Below are positions 35,699 through 45,388 of a DNA stretch of 64,000 bases, one piece after another (within the stretch, counting starts at the first letter, position 1; each line of letters begins with the position of its first letter). Made by a program: the position numbers and the translations under genes. Source of the stretch: Bacteroidota bacterium. Lineage in GTDB: Bacteria > Bacteroidota > Bacteroidia > Chitinophagales > Chitinophagaceae. The notes below the pieces were generated by a model that was not told where the DNA came from, ran no database searches, and worked only from the letters and a program-made list of their open reading frames with translations. The stretch is taken from the NCBI GenBank assembly GCA_947457075.1, contig CANGUG010000013.1, forward strand, positions 1-64,000, written 5' to 3'.

Positions 35699-36964
35699 CT
35701 AGTATTCCATTTTTCTTAAACTAGGTGCTTTAAACCAAGTGGTGCATACCACCAATAAAGTCATGGTTCCGCCAAATACAACCGAAGGAATGACACCCAT
35801 TAATTTTGCAGCTACTCCACTTTCAAACTGACCCAATTCATTGCTGCTATTAATAAACATGGAGTTAACACTCATTACCCTGCCCCGCATATGATCGGGC
35901 GTTTTTAATTGGACAATCGTGCCACGCACAATCATGCTGAATCCGTCGAGTATTCCACTTAAAACTAATGCAGCAAAGGATAGCCAGAAAATTTTGGATA
36001 AAGCAAAAACAATGATACATACGCCAAATCCGCCTACAGCTAATAAAAGTTTTTTACCCTGCCCTTTATTTACAGGAAATAAAGTTATTAGTAAAATAAC
36101 AAACATGGCACCCATATCCGAAGCTGCATTTAGCCATCCAAAACCAATAGGCCCTACTTTTAAAATATCCTTAGCGAATACGGGTATCATCGCCACCGCA
36201 CCCCCAAAAAGAACAGCAAATAAATCCAAGGAAAGTGCACCTAAAACTTCCTTGGTATTGAATACAAATCTTAATCCTTCCTTTACGCTTTCCATTGGTT
36301 TTTGGTCCACTACAATATCGGCATGGGGAGGGAGAGGTCTTATTTTGGTAATAAACATAAAGCCAATACTTACAAGGGATACCACTACCATTAAGGAGCC
36401 TGTATGACCAAAACCTGCAATAATAAATCCTACTATTGCGTGGCCTAAAATGGAAGCGCTCAACCATATGCCTTGACTCCAGGTGGTTGCGTTTTGTAAT
36501 AAAGGTTTAGGGATAATGGAGCCAACGATGGTGCCAAAGCTAGGCCCAGTAAAAGAACGAATAATACCCGTACAAAAAATAATAAAGTAAATGCCAATCG
36601 CAATGATAACGGTGTTTTGATTACTGCTGAGGTCTGTTTTGTCATTATAAATAGAAAGTCCCAATAAACCTAAAGCGCATATCCAATACAAAACAACCCC
36701 TCTTAACAAGAGTTTTCTTTTTTCACTAATGTCTATAACATGTCCAGCATACAATGCAAGAGAAACGGCAGGAATAACTTCAGCAAGTCCGATTAGCCCA
36801 ATGGCAAAAGGTTGTTTGGTAAGTTCATATATCCACCAGCCCACTAATGTTCCCATCATTCTCAGTCCCATGATAAATAAAAATCTTCCAATCATCAGGT
36901 TTCTAAATTCGGCGATTTTTATGGCGCCAAATGGGTCTTGTTTTGGATTGGTTTGATTTTCCAT
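35699..36964 (-). CDS. MFS transporter
   Basis: A 421-residue major-facilitator protein with about 11-12 hydrophobic segments and a motif A variant (GHVIDISEKRKLLLRG). The sequence DHMRGRVMSVNSMFINSSNELG near the end is typical of the MFS_3/enterobactin-exporter-like group, suggesting export of a small molecule; substrate unknown. The ATG at 36964 is preferred to an upstream in-frame start at 36985. It is the last gene of folK-deoxynucleoside kinase-MFS, with a 25-base gap. Confidence 0.85.
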   Translation of the reverse strand: MENQTNPKQDPFGAIKIAEFRNLMIGRFLFIMGLRMMGTLVGWWIYELTKQPFAIGLIGLAEVIPAVSLALYAGHVIDISEKRKLLLRGVVLYWICALGLLGLSIYNDKTDLSSNQNTVIIAIGIYFIIFCTGIIRSFTGPSFGTIVGSIIPKPLLQNATTWSQGIWLSASILGHAIVGFIIAGFGHTGSLMVVVSLVSIGFMFITKIRPLPPHADIVVDQKPMESVKEGLRFVFNTKEVLGALSLDLFAVLFGGAVAMIPVFAKDILKVGPIGFGWLNAASDMGAMFVILLITLFPVNKGQGKKLLLAVGGFGVCIIVFALSKIFWLSFAALVLSGILDGFSMIVRGTIVQLKTPDHMRGRVMSVNSMFINSSNELGQFESGVAAKLMGVIPSVVFGGTMTLLVVCTTWFKAPSLRKMEY

Positions 36965-36989
36965 ACATGAAGGATTAACGCACAAGCAA

Positions 36990-37622
36990 TTAGGGTAAAT
37001 TAAAATAATGTTGCCCGTCCTCTAAATCCTTTTCCAAGGCATCGGTGATGACTTTAAAATGCGCTTCATTGTATAAAAAGTCGGCATTGCTGGCATCCAC
37101 AAAAATGGTCCTTACATTATGTTGTTTAATATAGCTAGTATAGGTTTCTTGAATTTTAAACAAATACTCGTCTGGTATGGACTGTTCAAATTTCCTATTC
37201 CTTTTTTTGATATTATTTTGCAGCCTGTTTACAGGGGCATGCAAGTAAATGATAATATCTGGGGGCGTTATTTGCTGATAAAAAACGTCAAACATTTTTT
37301 GGTACAATCTAAACTCTTCCTCGGGCAAATTTACTTTTGCAAACAATAAACATTTTGTAAAAATGTAGTCCGATACCATCACTTCTTGAAATAGATCCTT
37401 ATTTTTTACCAATTCTTGCTGCTGTTTAAAACGCTCGGCTAAAAAAAACAATTCAAGCGGGAAAGCATATTGCTTAGGATTTTCATAAAATTTAGTCAAG
37501 AAAGGATTTTCTGCAAATTCTTCAAGTACTAATTTGGCATTATAATGTTGAGATAATAAATGTGAAAGCGTAGTTTTCCCTGCTCCAATATTCCCCTCAA
37601 TTGCGATAAAACGATGATTCAT
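36990..37622 (-). CDS. deoxynucleoside kinase
   Basis: A 210-residue dNK-family kinase of deoxynucleoside salvage. P-loop EGNIGAGKTTL directly follows the start; LEEFAENPFLTKFY and SDYIFTKCLLFAKVNL are substrate-site segments and IIYLHAPVNRLQNNIKKRNR is the lid. The class resembles deoxyadenosine/deoxyguanosine kinases. An in-frame ATG at 37664 would add 14 residues and start only 5 bases after the folK stop; the inner ATG at 37622 fits family N-termini better, but both are possible. Confidence 0.88.
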   Translation of the reverse strand: MNHRFIAIEGNIGAGKTTLSHLLSQHYNAKLVLEEFAENPFLTKFYENPKQYAFPLELFFLAERFKQQQELVKNKDLFQEVMVSDYIFTKCLLFAKVNLPEEEFRLYQKMFDVFYQQITPPDIIIYLHAPVNRLQNNIKKRNRKFEQSIPDEYLFKIQETYTSYIKQHNVRTIFVDASNADFLYNEAHFKVITDALEKDLEDGQHYFNLP

Positions 37623-37669
37623 ATTTTTCACTATTCTACTAGCTTCAAATATAGCATCTCCCATGCTTT

Positions 37670-38155
37670 CTAAGATGTTTTTTTATACACAGCTAAAGAA
37701 TCTCCACATTCTTTCAACAATAGGCTGTTGGTTTTGTGCAATATTGGATGAAGGTAATTTGGCGCAATTTCAACCAAGGGGTAAAGTACAAATTTGCGCG
37801 CGCTAATTCTTGGATGTGGAATGGATACCAGTTCGTTTTCAACTATTGCATCATTGTAATATAAAATATCAATATCTATAATTCTAGGACCTAATGGAAT
37901 GTTTCGCGCTCGTCCCATTTTTTTCTCGATATCCAAAATTTGAGTCATTAATTGGGTGGGGGCTAATTGTGTTTCAATACAAATAGCCTGATTTAAGAAG
38001 TCGGCTTGATCGGTATTGCCCCAGGCTGCCGTTTCATAAATGGAAGATATTTGTAGCAATTTGCCCAAATACTTTTCAATTAATTGAACGGCCATGGCCA
38101 AATTTGCCATTCGGTCACCGATATTGCCACCTATCAAGAGGTATACTTTGTTCAT
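37670..38155 (-). CDS. folK: 2-amino-4-hydroxy-6-hydroxymethyldihydropteridine diphosphokinase
   Basis: A 161-residue folate-pathway kinase transferring pyrophosphate from ATP to the pterin. Motifs: LLIGGNIGDRMANL, IYETAAWGNTDQADFLNQ, GRARNIPLGPRIIDIDILYYND and IPHPRISARKFVLYPL. The length matches E. coli FolK (159). It heads an operon with the deoxynucleoside kinase and the MFS transporter; a minus-strand TACTTTTA box is about 10 bases upstream. Confidence 0.95.
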   Translation of the reverse strand: MNKVYLLIGGNIGDRMANLAMAVQLIEKYLGKLLQISSIYETAAWGNTDQADFLNQAICIETQLAPTQLMTQILDIEKKMGRARNIPLGPRIIDIDILYYNDAIVENELVSIPHPRISARKFVLYPLVEIAPNYLHPILHKTNSLLLKECGDSLAVYKKTS

Positions 38156-38165
38156 AGAAGGATTG

Positions 38166-38173
38166 TAAAAGTA
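38166..38173 (-). promoter_or_regulatory. -7-like promoter box for folK operon
   Basis: Minus-strand TACTTTTA, one base off TAnnTTTG, ending 10 bases before the folK ATG. Confidence 0.4.
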
Positions 38174-38254
38174 GCCTAATTATTCATAATTTTACACTGT
38201 CGTTTTATTTACAGGGCAATATAGAGGGCCCCGCTTTCAATTTAATTTACAGTT

Positions 38255-40012
38255 ATGAATGATTTCTTTAAATCCGTATTTGCTAGCTTATTAGCCATGG
38301 TGGTATTTTCCGTCTTTAGCATCTTTTTTTTATTTATGCTAATTGGAATTTTCTCGGCAGAGGAAGAAAAAAAAGTGGCGACCAATTCGGTATTGGTGAT
38401 TGATTTGAATGAAGCTTTTCCTGAGCAATCCAAGGAAGATGCCTATAGTGAATTGCTCAGTAAGAAAAATGGAAAAATACCAAGCTTGTCAAATGTAGTT
38501 GCATTAATTAAACATGCGAAAAATGATGCAGCGATTAAAGGGATTTATATAAAGTGTCAGCAAAATCCAAATGGGTTTGCTGCCTCTGAAGAAATAAGAA
38601 ATGCCTTATTGGAATTTAAGTCATCCAAAAAATTTATTGTTGCATTTGGTGAAACAATTTCGCAAAAAGGTTATTGGATAGCCAATGTGGCGGATGAAAT
38701 TTTTGCCCATCCACAAGGTGGACTAGAGTGGGCAGGTTTTTCCTATGAAACTATGTTTTTAAAAGGGTTATTGGATAAGTTGGAAATTCAACCACAGGTT
38801 TTTTATGCGGGTAAATTCAAAAGTGCGACAGAGCCATTTAGATATTCTGAAATGTCTCCAGAAAATAAATTACAAACCAGTGTTTGGTTGAATGGAGTAT
38901 ATAATAGTTTTATCCAGGGCACTTCCTTACAAAGAAATATTAGTGAAGACAGTTTAAAAATTTTATCAGACAAGGGGCTAATTCAAAATGGATTGGATGC
39001 TGTTCGCTATCATTTACTTGACGGATTGCGCTTTGATGATGAAGTTAAGTCGGTAATAGCCAAAAAAGTAAAGGTTCAAAATCCAAAAGATATTTCATTT
39101 ATCCGTTTATATGAATATGCCGCAAATGTTAGTCTCAATGAATTGGGTTCAGGTAATATCGCTGTGGTTTATGCGGACGGTGACATTATAATGGGAAGGG
39201 GGGAAGACAATAGCATTGCAAGTGATCAATATAGGGCATTGTTGCAAGGTATTAGAAATGATGAATCAATTGATGCCGTGGTGTTAAGAGTGAATTCACC
39301 AGGTGGAAGCGCATTGGCCAGCGATATTATTTGGAGAGAAATTGAATTATTAAAAAAAGAAAAGCCAGTGGTGGTAAGTATGGGTAACTATGCAGCCTCA
39401 GGTGGTTATTATATTGCTTGTAATGCAGATTCTATTTTTGCAAATGCAAACACCATTACGGGTTCAATTGGTGTATTTTCAGTAATTCCTAATTTGGGTA
39501 ATTTCATGAAAAACAAATTAGGCATCACTTTTGACGGAGTAAAAACCTCCACCTATGCAGATATGCCTTCTACTTCAAGAGCTTTAAATGCAACCGAACA
39601 AAAATTCATACAATCAGGTGTAGATAGTATATATCTTGCTTTTAAAACGAAAGTGGCAAAAGGCCGAAAAAAATCGGTTGAATATATCGATTCCATCGCA
39701 CAAGGACGTGTATGGATTGGTGCAGATGCGGTGAAGGTAGGTTTGGTGGATCGCATCGGAGATTTAAATGCAGCAATTGCTTCTGCGGCGAAAATGGCTA
39801 AATTAAATGGGTATAATATAAAAAGCTATCCAGAAAAAAAGTCATTCATTGAAGACTTTATAGAGGGCTATGAGGATAAGATTAAATCCAAAGCAATTAA
39901 AGAAGAAATTGGTGTGGAAGAATGGGGATATTTGACTCAATTAAAATCAATCAAACAAATGATGGGACAACCTCAAGCCCGTTTGCCTATATTTGTAGTC
40001 AATCATCCTTAA
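38255..40012 (+). CDS. sppA: signal peptide peptidase SppA, long form
   Basis: A 585-residue inner-membrane Ser/Lys protease that degrades cleaved signal peptides. One N-terminal membrane helix (about 8-32), then two tandem SppA repeats as in the 67-kDa E. coli form. The catalytic Lys lies in YAGKFKSATEPFR and the nucleophile Ser in NYAASGGYYIA; RVNSPGGSALASD is the oxyanion segment. The next gene starts 4 bases downstream. Confidence 0.93.
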   Translation: MNDFFKSVFASLLAMVVFSVFSIFFLFMLIGIFSAEEEKKVATNSVLVIDLNEAFPEQSKEDAYSELLSKKNGKIPSLSNVVALIKHAKNDAAIKGIYIKCQQNPNGFAASEEIRNALLEFKSSKKFIVAFGETISQKGYWIANVADEIFAHPQGGLEWAGFSYETMFLKGLLDKLEIQPQVFYAGKFKSATEPFRYSEMSPENKLQTSVWLNGVYNSFIQGTSLQRNISEDSLKILSDKGLIQNGLDAVRYHLLDGLRFDDEVKSVIAKKVKVQNPKDISFIRLYEYAANVSLNELGSGNIAVVYADGDIIMGRGEDNSIASDQYRALLQGIRNDESIDAVVLRVNSPGGSALASDIIWREIELLKKEKPVVVSMGNYAASGGYYIACNADSIFANANTITGSIGVFSVIPNLGNFMKNKLGITFDGVKTSTYADMPSTSRALNATEQKFIQSGVDSIYLAFKTKVAKGRKKSVEYIDSIAQGRVWIGADAVKVGLVDRIGDLNAAIASAAKMAKLNGYNIKSYPEKKSFIEDFIEGYEDKIKSKAIKEEIGVEEWGYLTQLKSIKQMMGQPQARLPIFVVNHP

Positions 40013-40016
40013 TAGT

Positions 40017-41120
40017 ATGCGTCCTTACAGTCAGATTAATGCAATGCTAGCAATTACAAAAGCTAGTTTGAAATCTACTTTCAGAAGTCCGTCGGCGGTA
40101 ATATTCAGCATTGCTTTTCCCTTAATATTTATTTTGGTATTTGGGTTTTTAAGTAGTGGTGGTAATATTAATGTGAATGTTGCCATTGACAAGCATTCGG
40201 ATACCACCAATGAGGTATATGCTGCAATCAAGCAAATTCCAGGATTAAAATTTGTGTCTGGTGATTCTGCAAAAATTAAGGGAGAACTTTCAAAAGGTAG
40301 AATTACTGCACTTATCGATATTCAACAATCAGGAGATAGTTTAGTGCCCTATACCATTCAGTTAACTAGTTCCGAAGCCGCGAATCCGCAAAATGTGCAA
40401 CTAGTAAAGTCTATTTTGAATGCATTGATAGGAAAAATTAACGAAAAAAAATATCCCCAGGCACCTACCGTTGCAACCATTAGCAACAATGTACAACAAG
40501 TGCCAGGAAGAGTATATAGAACAATTGATTTTATCCTGCCAGGCCAATTGGGGTTTTCCTTATTAAGTGCGGGGGTATTTGGGGTAGCATTTTTATTTTT
40601 CAATTTAAGACAACAGTTGGTCTTGAAGCGTTTTTATGCAACACCTATTCGAAGACTATATATCATTTTGGGCGAAGCATTGAGTAGGGTAACTTTTCAG
40701 TTAATTACAGCAGTAATCATTATTGGCATTGGTCATTTTGCTTTCAAATTTACATTGGTGCATGGACTTAGTACATTTTTGAGTATCATGGCACTAAGTT
40801 TTATCGCACTGGTTTTATTTATGGGTTTTGGGTTTATTGTAAGTGGCGTGGCAAAGAATGAAAGTACCATTCCACCTTTGGCCAATTTATTTACTTTACC
40901 TCAGTTTTTATTAGCCGGTACTTTTTTCTCTATTGATAATTTTCCCAGTTGGATGCAACCTTTTTGTAAAATATTGCCCTTAACTCATTTTAACAATGCG
41001 ATGCGTGACATTGCCTTTGAAGGGAATAGTTTAATGGATTCTTGGGGGGATATTTCGGTATTGTTAATTTGGATTGTAGTAGTGTATGCAGCTGCTTTTA
41101 AAATATTTAAATGGGAATAA
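40017..41120 (+). CDS. ABC-2 type transporter permease
   Basis: A 367-residue membrane protein with one N-terminal helix (SAVIFSIAFPLIFILVFGF), a soluble loop of about 140 residues and five C-terminal helices, the layout of ABC-2/YhgE-type permeases (LGEALSRVTFQLITAV, LPLTHFNNAMRDIAFEG). No ABC ATPase gene is adjacent; the nearest ATPase, ABC-F at 29.7 kb, is not a transporter partner. It is packed between sppA (4 bases) and a small SRPBCC-like gene (0 bases). Substrate unknown. Confidence 0.82.
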   Translation: MRPYSQINAMLAITKASLKSTFRSPSAVIFSIAFPLIFILVFGFLSSGGNINVNVAIDKHSDTTNEVYAAIKQIPGLKFVSGDSAKIKGELSKGRITALIDIQQSGDSLVPYTIQLTSSEAANPQNVQLVKSILNALIGKINEKKYPQAPTVATISNNVQQVPGRVYRTIDFILPGQLGFSLLSAGVFGVAFLFFNLRQQLVLKRFYATPIRRLYIILGEALSRVTFQLITAVIIIGIGHFAFKFTLVHGLSTFLSIMALSFIALVLFMGFGFIVSGVAKNESTIPPLANLFTLPQFLLAGTFFSIDNFPSWMQPFCKILPLTHFNNAMRDIAFEGNSLMDSWGDISVLLIWIVVVYAAAFKIFKWE

Positions 41121-41612
41121 ATGCGTTTAATTAAATTAGGTGTTATTAGTTTTTTGGTATTAGCCATTTTGGTAACTGCCATTGCTAGCTTGTTCCCCTC
41201 TACGGTTATTGTGTCCAGAGCCATTGAAGTCAACGCAGGGGCAGATTCAATAGCAAAATATTGTGGTGATTTAAATGGGTGGAAAGCTTGGATGAGTGAT
41301 TTAAAACAAAATGAATCCGTTTGGAAAGACAATACAGTGTATATTGGAACACAAACAATAAAAAAAACTGCAACTACTAATCATTCAGCCACATTTCAGT
41401 GGGTAGCAACCGGCCAACGTCCATATATAGTGAAAATTGAGTGGATTTTTTTGAAGCAGGGTATTTATGTAATTCACTGGTCCTTCGAACAACATGTGAA
41501 ATGGTATCCCTGGGAAAAGTTTCAAACCTTGTTGAATGAAAAAGTATTAGGTGCTAAAATGGAAATGGAACTTGGCAATTTGCGTGATGTATTATTACAA
41601 CAAAACAATTAA
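41121..41612 (+). CDS. membrane-anchored SRPBCC-like protein
   Basis: A 163-residue protein with an N-terminal membrane helix (LGVISFLVLAILVTAIASLF) followed by a START/SRPBCC-type domain (VIVSRAIEVNA, a GWKAWMSDLKQ segment, FEQHVKWYPWEKF). In Bacteroidota such proteins are usually annotated polyketide-cyclase-like, but no enzyme activity can be inferred. The C-terminus ends in a helix, as the fold requires. It starts on the base after the permease stop, so the two are likely translated together. Confidence 0.7.
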   Translation: MRLIKLGVISFLVLAILVTAIASLFPSTVIVSRAIEVNAGADSIAKYCGDLNGWKAWMSDLKQNESVWKDNTVYIGTQTIKKTATTNHSATFQWVATGQRPYIVKIEWIFLKQGIYVIHWSFEQHVKWYPWEKFQTLLNEKVLGAKMEMELGNLRDVLLQQNN

Positions 41613-41622
41613 TGTTTTTTAC

Positions 41623-42567
41623 TTACTTATCTTCCTGCTCCTTTAAAAATTGAATATTGCGTTGAATGCCTTTTAATTTGGACCTGAGTAAAGGTGATTT
41701 TTTAAATCGAGCTTTAAATGTGGTTTCTTCTATTTGTAACCAATCATCCGATCGCATTTGTAATAAACCATTCAATGGTTTAAATTTTTTTTCATGGGTT
41801 GGTTGACTAAAACGGTTCCAAGGACAAACATCTTGGCATATATCACAGCCAAATGCCCATTCTTGATAAGGCCTTTCTGTTTCGATTACTTCTTTTTTTA
41901 GTTCAATGGTAAAATAACTGATACAGTGATTGGCTTCAATTGTTTTATTAGGGAGTATTGCCTGTGTAGGACAAGCATCAATACACTTGGTGCATGCGCC
42001 ACAATAGTCTTTGGGTATAGGGTCGTCATAGATCAATGCCAAATCAATGATAAGTGTCGCAATAAAAAAGAATGACCCTGATTTAGGTCGTATTAGGTTG
42101 CCATTTTTCCCAATCCAACCTGCGCCCGATAGTTGTGCCCAGGATCTTTCCAAAACAGGTGCAGAGTCCACAAAGCCACGTCCTTCAATAGGGCCAATCA
42201 TAGCACGCATCGTATCCAAAAACTCAAATAATTGTTGTCGAATTACTTCATGATAATCCTCGCCATAAGCATATTTTGCAATTTTTGCCTCCTGTGATTT
42301 ACCTGCGTTTAAATTTTCTTGACTAGGGTAGTAATTCTTTAAAAAAGTAATTACAGATTTTGCTCCTGGTACGAGTTTACGTGGGTCGGTTCTTAAATCA
42401 AAATGATTTTCCATATAAGACATATCACCATGATATCCTTTGTTAAGCCACGACTCAAGTCGCAAAGCATCCTCGGTTAATTCTTTGGCTTTGGCAATAC
42501 CACAGTAATCAAAGCCCATTTGGGCTGCTAGCTCTTTTACAAAAACGGTATTTGAGAATTCATTCAC
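41623..42567 (-). CDS. queG: epoxyqueuosine reductase
   Basis: A 314-residue cobalamin- and Fe-S-dependent enzyme for the last step of queuosine synthesis on tRNA. The N-terminal domain has GFDYCGIAKAKEL, RSWAQLSGAGWIGKNGNL and IIDLALIYD. Two ferredoxin-like cluster motifs follow: CGACTKCIDACPTQAI and CDICQDVCPWNRF. All cluster cysteines are present. Other queuosine genes are not in the window. A TATTTTTA box lies 4-5 bases before the ATG. Confidence 0.95.
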   Translation of the reverse strand: MNEFSNTVFVKELAAQMGFDYCGIAKAKELTEDALRLESWLNKGYHGDMSYMENHFDLRTDPRKLVPGAKSVITFLKNYYPSQENLNAGKSQEAKIAKYAYGEDYHEVIRQQLFEFLDTMRAMIGPIEGRGFVDSAPVLERSWAQLSGAGWIGKNGNLIRPKSGSFFFIATLIIDLALIYDDPIPKDYCGACTKCIDACPTQAILPNKTIEANHCISYFTIELKKEVIETERPYQEWAFGCDICQDVCPWNRFSQPTHEKKFKPLNGLLQMRSDDWLQIEETTFKARFKKSPLLRSKLKGIQRNIQFLKEQEDK

Positions 42568-42571
42568 ACTG

Positions 42572-42579
42572 TAAAAATA
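42572..42579 (-). promoter_or_regulatory. -7-like box close to the queG start
   Basis: Minus-strand TATTTTTA, one base off TAnnTTTG, ending a few bases before the queG ATG, similar to the leaderless layout seen elsewhere. Confidence 0.35.
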
Positions 42580-42699
42580 GCAGAAAAACCCAGATGCGAC
42601 TGACTTTTATTCCGTTTTGCTTCTATAATAATGACATTATAACTTATATCATAGATTGGCGTTTGTTTTGAGCATAGTTTATTATAAATCAATACAATT

Positions 42700-45303
42700 A
42701 TGAATTTAAATCAATATACCATTAAAGCGCAGGAAGCCATACAGGCTGCGCAGCAATTGGCTTATAATAATAGCAATGCTTCTATTGAAACGATCCATTT
42801 ATTAAAAGCAATTTTATTAGATAAGGATAGTTCCACTGAATTTCTATTAAAAAAGAACAATGTAAACCCCAATTTAGTATTGCAAAAAACAGCGGAAATG
42901 ATACCTGTTTTAGCAAAACAGTCAACTGGAGAACCTGCGTCAAATGTGAGTAGAGACTTCAATGCAGTGCTATTAAAATCGAATGCTGCTTTAAAAACTT
43001 TTGGGGATGAATTTGTTACAGTAGAACATTTATTGATTGCCCTATTGCAAGTGAATGATACTGCAGGAAAAATTTTAAAAGATGCAGGCCTTACGGAAAA
43101 AGGATTGGTTGCTGCTATCAAAGAATTACGCAAAGGAGCAACTGTAAATTCTGCAACACAGGAGACGCAATTTCAGGCTTTATCCAAATATGCAAAAAAT
43201 TTAAATGAATTAGCCAACAAAGGAAAATTGGATCCGGTCATTGGACGAGATGAAGAAATAAGAAGGACTTTGCATATCCTTTCCCGCAGAAGTAAAAACA
43301 ATCCCATTTTAGTAGGGGAACCTGGTGTAGGTAAAACCGCCATAGCCGAAGGATTGGCGATGCGTATTGTCAATGGGGATGTACCAGATAATTTAAAAAG
43401 TAAAATTATTTATGCACTAGACATGGGTCAATTAATTGCGGGTGCAAAATATAAAGGCGAGTTTGAGGAAAGATTAAAAGGAGTAGTAAAAGAAGTGGCT
43501 GATAGTGAGGGGGAGGTAATTTTATTTATTGACGAGATTCATACTTTGGTGGGCGCTGGAGGGGGAGAAGGAGCGATGGATGCTGCCAATATTTTAAAGC
43601 CAGCATTGGCAAGAGGGGAGTTAAGGGCCATTGGCGCAACCACCTTGGCAGAGTATCAAAAGTTTTTTGAAAAAGACAAAGCATTAGAGCGTCGCTTTCA
43701 AAAAGTAATGATTGACGAACCTACTAAAGAAGATGCTATTTCTATTTTAAGGGGCTTAAAGGAACGTTATGAAACCCATCATCATGTTCGGATTAAAGAT
43801 GAAGCGATTATTGCTGCCGTTGAATTATCAACTAGGTATATTACAGATCGTTTCCTGCCTGACAAAGCCATTGACTTAATTGACGAGAGTGCCGCAAAAT
43901 TGCGTTTAGAAATGAATTCCATGCCAGAGGAGTTAGATACTTTAATGCGTCAAATTAGGCAGTTGGAAATTGAGCGGGAAGCCATTAAAAGAGAGAATAA
44001 TCCAGATCAGTTAAAAGCATTGAATATTGAAATAAGTAATTTAACTGTTCAGCAGGATACCTTAAAAGCGAAATGGATTTCAGAAAAAGAGATGGTTGAT
44101 AAAGTACAAAAAGCTAAATCGGATATTGAAAAACTAAAACAAGAGGCCGAGGTAGCTGAACGTAATGGAGATTATGGCAAAGTTGCCGAAATTAGGTATG
44201 GTAAAGTAAAAGAACAGGAAGCCATTTTAGAAAGTCTCACCAATGCATTACAGGAGTTGGGGGCAAATGAACATCGATTAATGAAAGAGGAAGTAGATGC
44301 CGAAGATATTGCCGAAAATGTGGCAAAGGCAACAGGCATTCCAGTTAGTAAAATGATGCAATCAGAAAGAGAAAAGCTTTTACAATTGGAGGAGGAATTG
44401 CATAAAAGGGTCATTGGGCAGGAAGAGGCAATTACTGCAGTATCGGATGCTATTCGAAGAAGTAGGGCTGGATTACAGGATCCCAAAAAGCCTATTGGGT
44501 CATTTATATTTTTAGGAACGACAGGGGTAGGTAAAACAGAATTAGCGAAAGCATTGGCTGAGTACTTATTTGATGATGATTCACTGATGACGAGAATTGA
44601 TATGAGTGAGTACCAGGAAAAACATGCTGTATCCAGATTGGTAGGAGCGCCTCCCGGTTATGTAGGGTATGATGAAGGCGGACAACTTACTGAAGCAGTG
44701 CGTCGTAAACCCTATAGTGTGGTATTGTTGGATGAAATTGAAAAAGCACATCCTGATGTTTGGAACATTTTATTACAAGTATTGGACGATGGTCATTTAA
44801 CGGATAATAAAGGAAGGACGGTGAATTTTAAAAACACCATTATTATTATGACTTCTAATATTGGAAGCCATCTTATTCAGGAGGCCTTTGAAGGGGTAAC
44901 TGAAAAAAATATAGAAGCAAAAATGGAGCAATCAAAGTCGGAGGTAATGACTTTGTTAAAACAAACCATTCGACCAGAATTTTTAAATAGAGTGGATGAA
45001 GTAATCATGTTTGCTCCTTTATTGCAAAAACAGATGGCTTCGATTGTAAAAATTCAATTAAATAATTTAAAGCATTTGGTTGCAGAAAATGGAATGCAAA
45101 TTGAATTTAGTGATTACCTGATTGAATTTTTATCAGAACAAGGCTTTGATATGCAGTTTGGTGCAAGGCCATTAAAAAGATTAATTCAAAAAATGGTAGT
45201 AAATGAATTAAGTAAGAAAATTTTGAGTGGAGAAATAGATAAAAGCAAAAAAGTATTAATTGATATTTTTGATGGCTTGATGGTATTTAGAAACGAAGCA
45301 TAA
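42700..45303 (+). CDS. clpB: ATP-dependent chaperone ClpB
   Basis: An 867-residue Hsp100 disaggregase. The N-terminal Clp repeat domain (1-145) is followed by AAA domain 1 with Walker [11 protein letters not shown], pore-loop [10 protein letters not shown] and Walker [11 protein letters not shown] coiled-coil M-domain (about 400-525) separates it from AAA domain 2 with [10 protein letters not shown] and [11 protein letters not shown]. It resolubilises aggregates with DnaK. I looked upstream for CIRCE-type or sigma-32-type elements and saw none. A strong terminator follows. Confidence 0.97.
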   Translation: MNLNQYTIKAQEAIQAAQQLAYNNSNASIETIHLLKAILLDKDSSTEFLLKKNNVNPNLVLQKTAEMIPVLAKQSTGEPASNVSRDFNAVLLKSNAALKTFGDEFVTVEHLLIALLQVNDTAGKILKDAGLTEKGLVAAIKELRKGATVNSATQETQFQALSKYAKNLNELANKGKLDPVIGRDEEIRRTLHILSRRSKNNPILVGEPGVGKTAIAEGLAMRIVNGDVPDNLKSKIIYALDMGQLIAGAKYKGEFEERLKGVVKEVADSEGEVILFIDEIHTLVGAGGGEGAMDAANILKPALARGELRAIGATTLAEYQKFFEKDKALERRFQKVMIDEPTKEDAISILRGLKERYETHHHVRIKDEAIIAAVELSTRYITDRFLPDKAIDLIDESAAKLRLEMNSMPEELDTLMRQIRQLEIEREAIKRENNPDQLKALNIEISNLTVQQDTLKAKWISEKEMVDKVQKAKSDIEKLKQEAEVAERNGDYGKVAEIRYGKVKEQEAILESLTNALQELGANEHRLMKEEVDAEDIAENVAKATGIPVSKMMQSEREKLLQLEEELHKRVIGQEEAITAVSDAIRRSRAGLQDPKKPIGSFIFLGTTGVGKTELAKALAEYLFDDDSLMTRIDMSEYQEKHAVSRLVGAPPGYVGYDEGGQLTEAVRRKPYSVVLLDEIEKAHPDVWNILLQVLDDGHLTDNKGRTVNFKNTIIIMTSNIGSHLIQEAFEGVTEKNIEAKMEQSKSEVMTLLKQTIRPEFLNRVDEVIMFAPLLQKQMASIVKIQLNNLKHLVAENGMQIEFSDYLIEFLSEQGFDMQFGARPLKRLIQKMVVNELSKKILSGEIDKSKKVLIDIFDGLMVFRNEA

Positions 45304-45339
45304 ATGATTTTTTAATTGAATACAATTGAAAATTTAATT

Positions 45340-45369
45340 AGCCCCTGCCATTCATGGAAGGGGCTTTTT
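45340..45369 (+). terminator. intrinsic terminator after clpB
   Basis: A perfect 7-bp stem AGCCCCT/AGGGGCT extended by an inner CCA/TGG pairing, followed by a T-run. It lies directly before the next gene's -7-like box (TATATTTA, 45374-45381). Confidence 0.8.
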
Positions 45370-45388
45370 GCTGTATATTTACGTAATT

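Noticed and set aside
35919..36407. 162-codon plus-strand frame inside the MFS transporter gene
   Set aside because: It is antisense to a clear MFS protein; its Pro/Ser/Thr/Lys-rich composition is what a shadow of hydrophobic codons gives.
42600..42699. CIRCE or sigma-32 element before clpB
   Set aside because: No TTAGCACTC/GAGTGCTAA repeat is present. A short ATAATGACATTAT palindrome (42628-42640) is too AT-rich to interpret.
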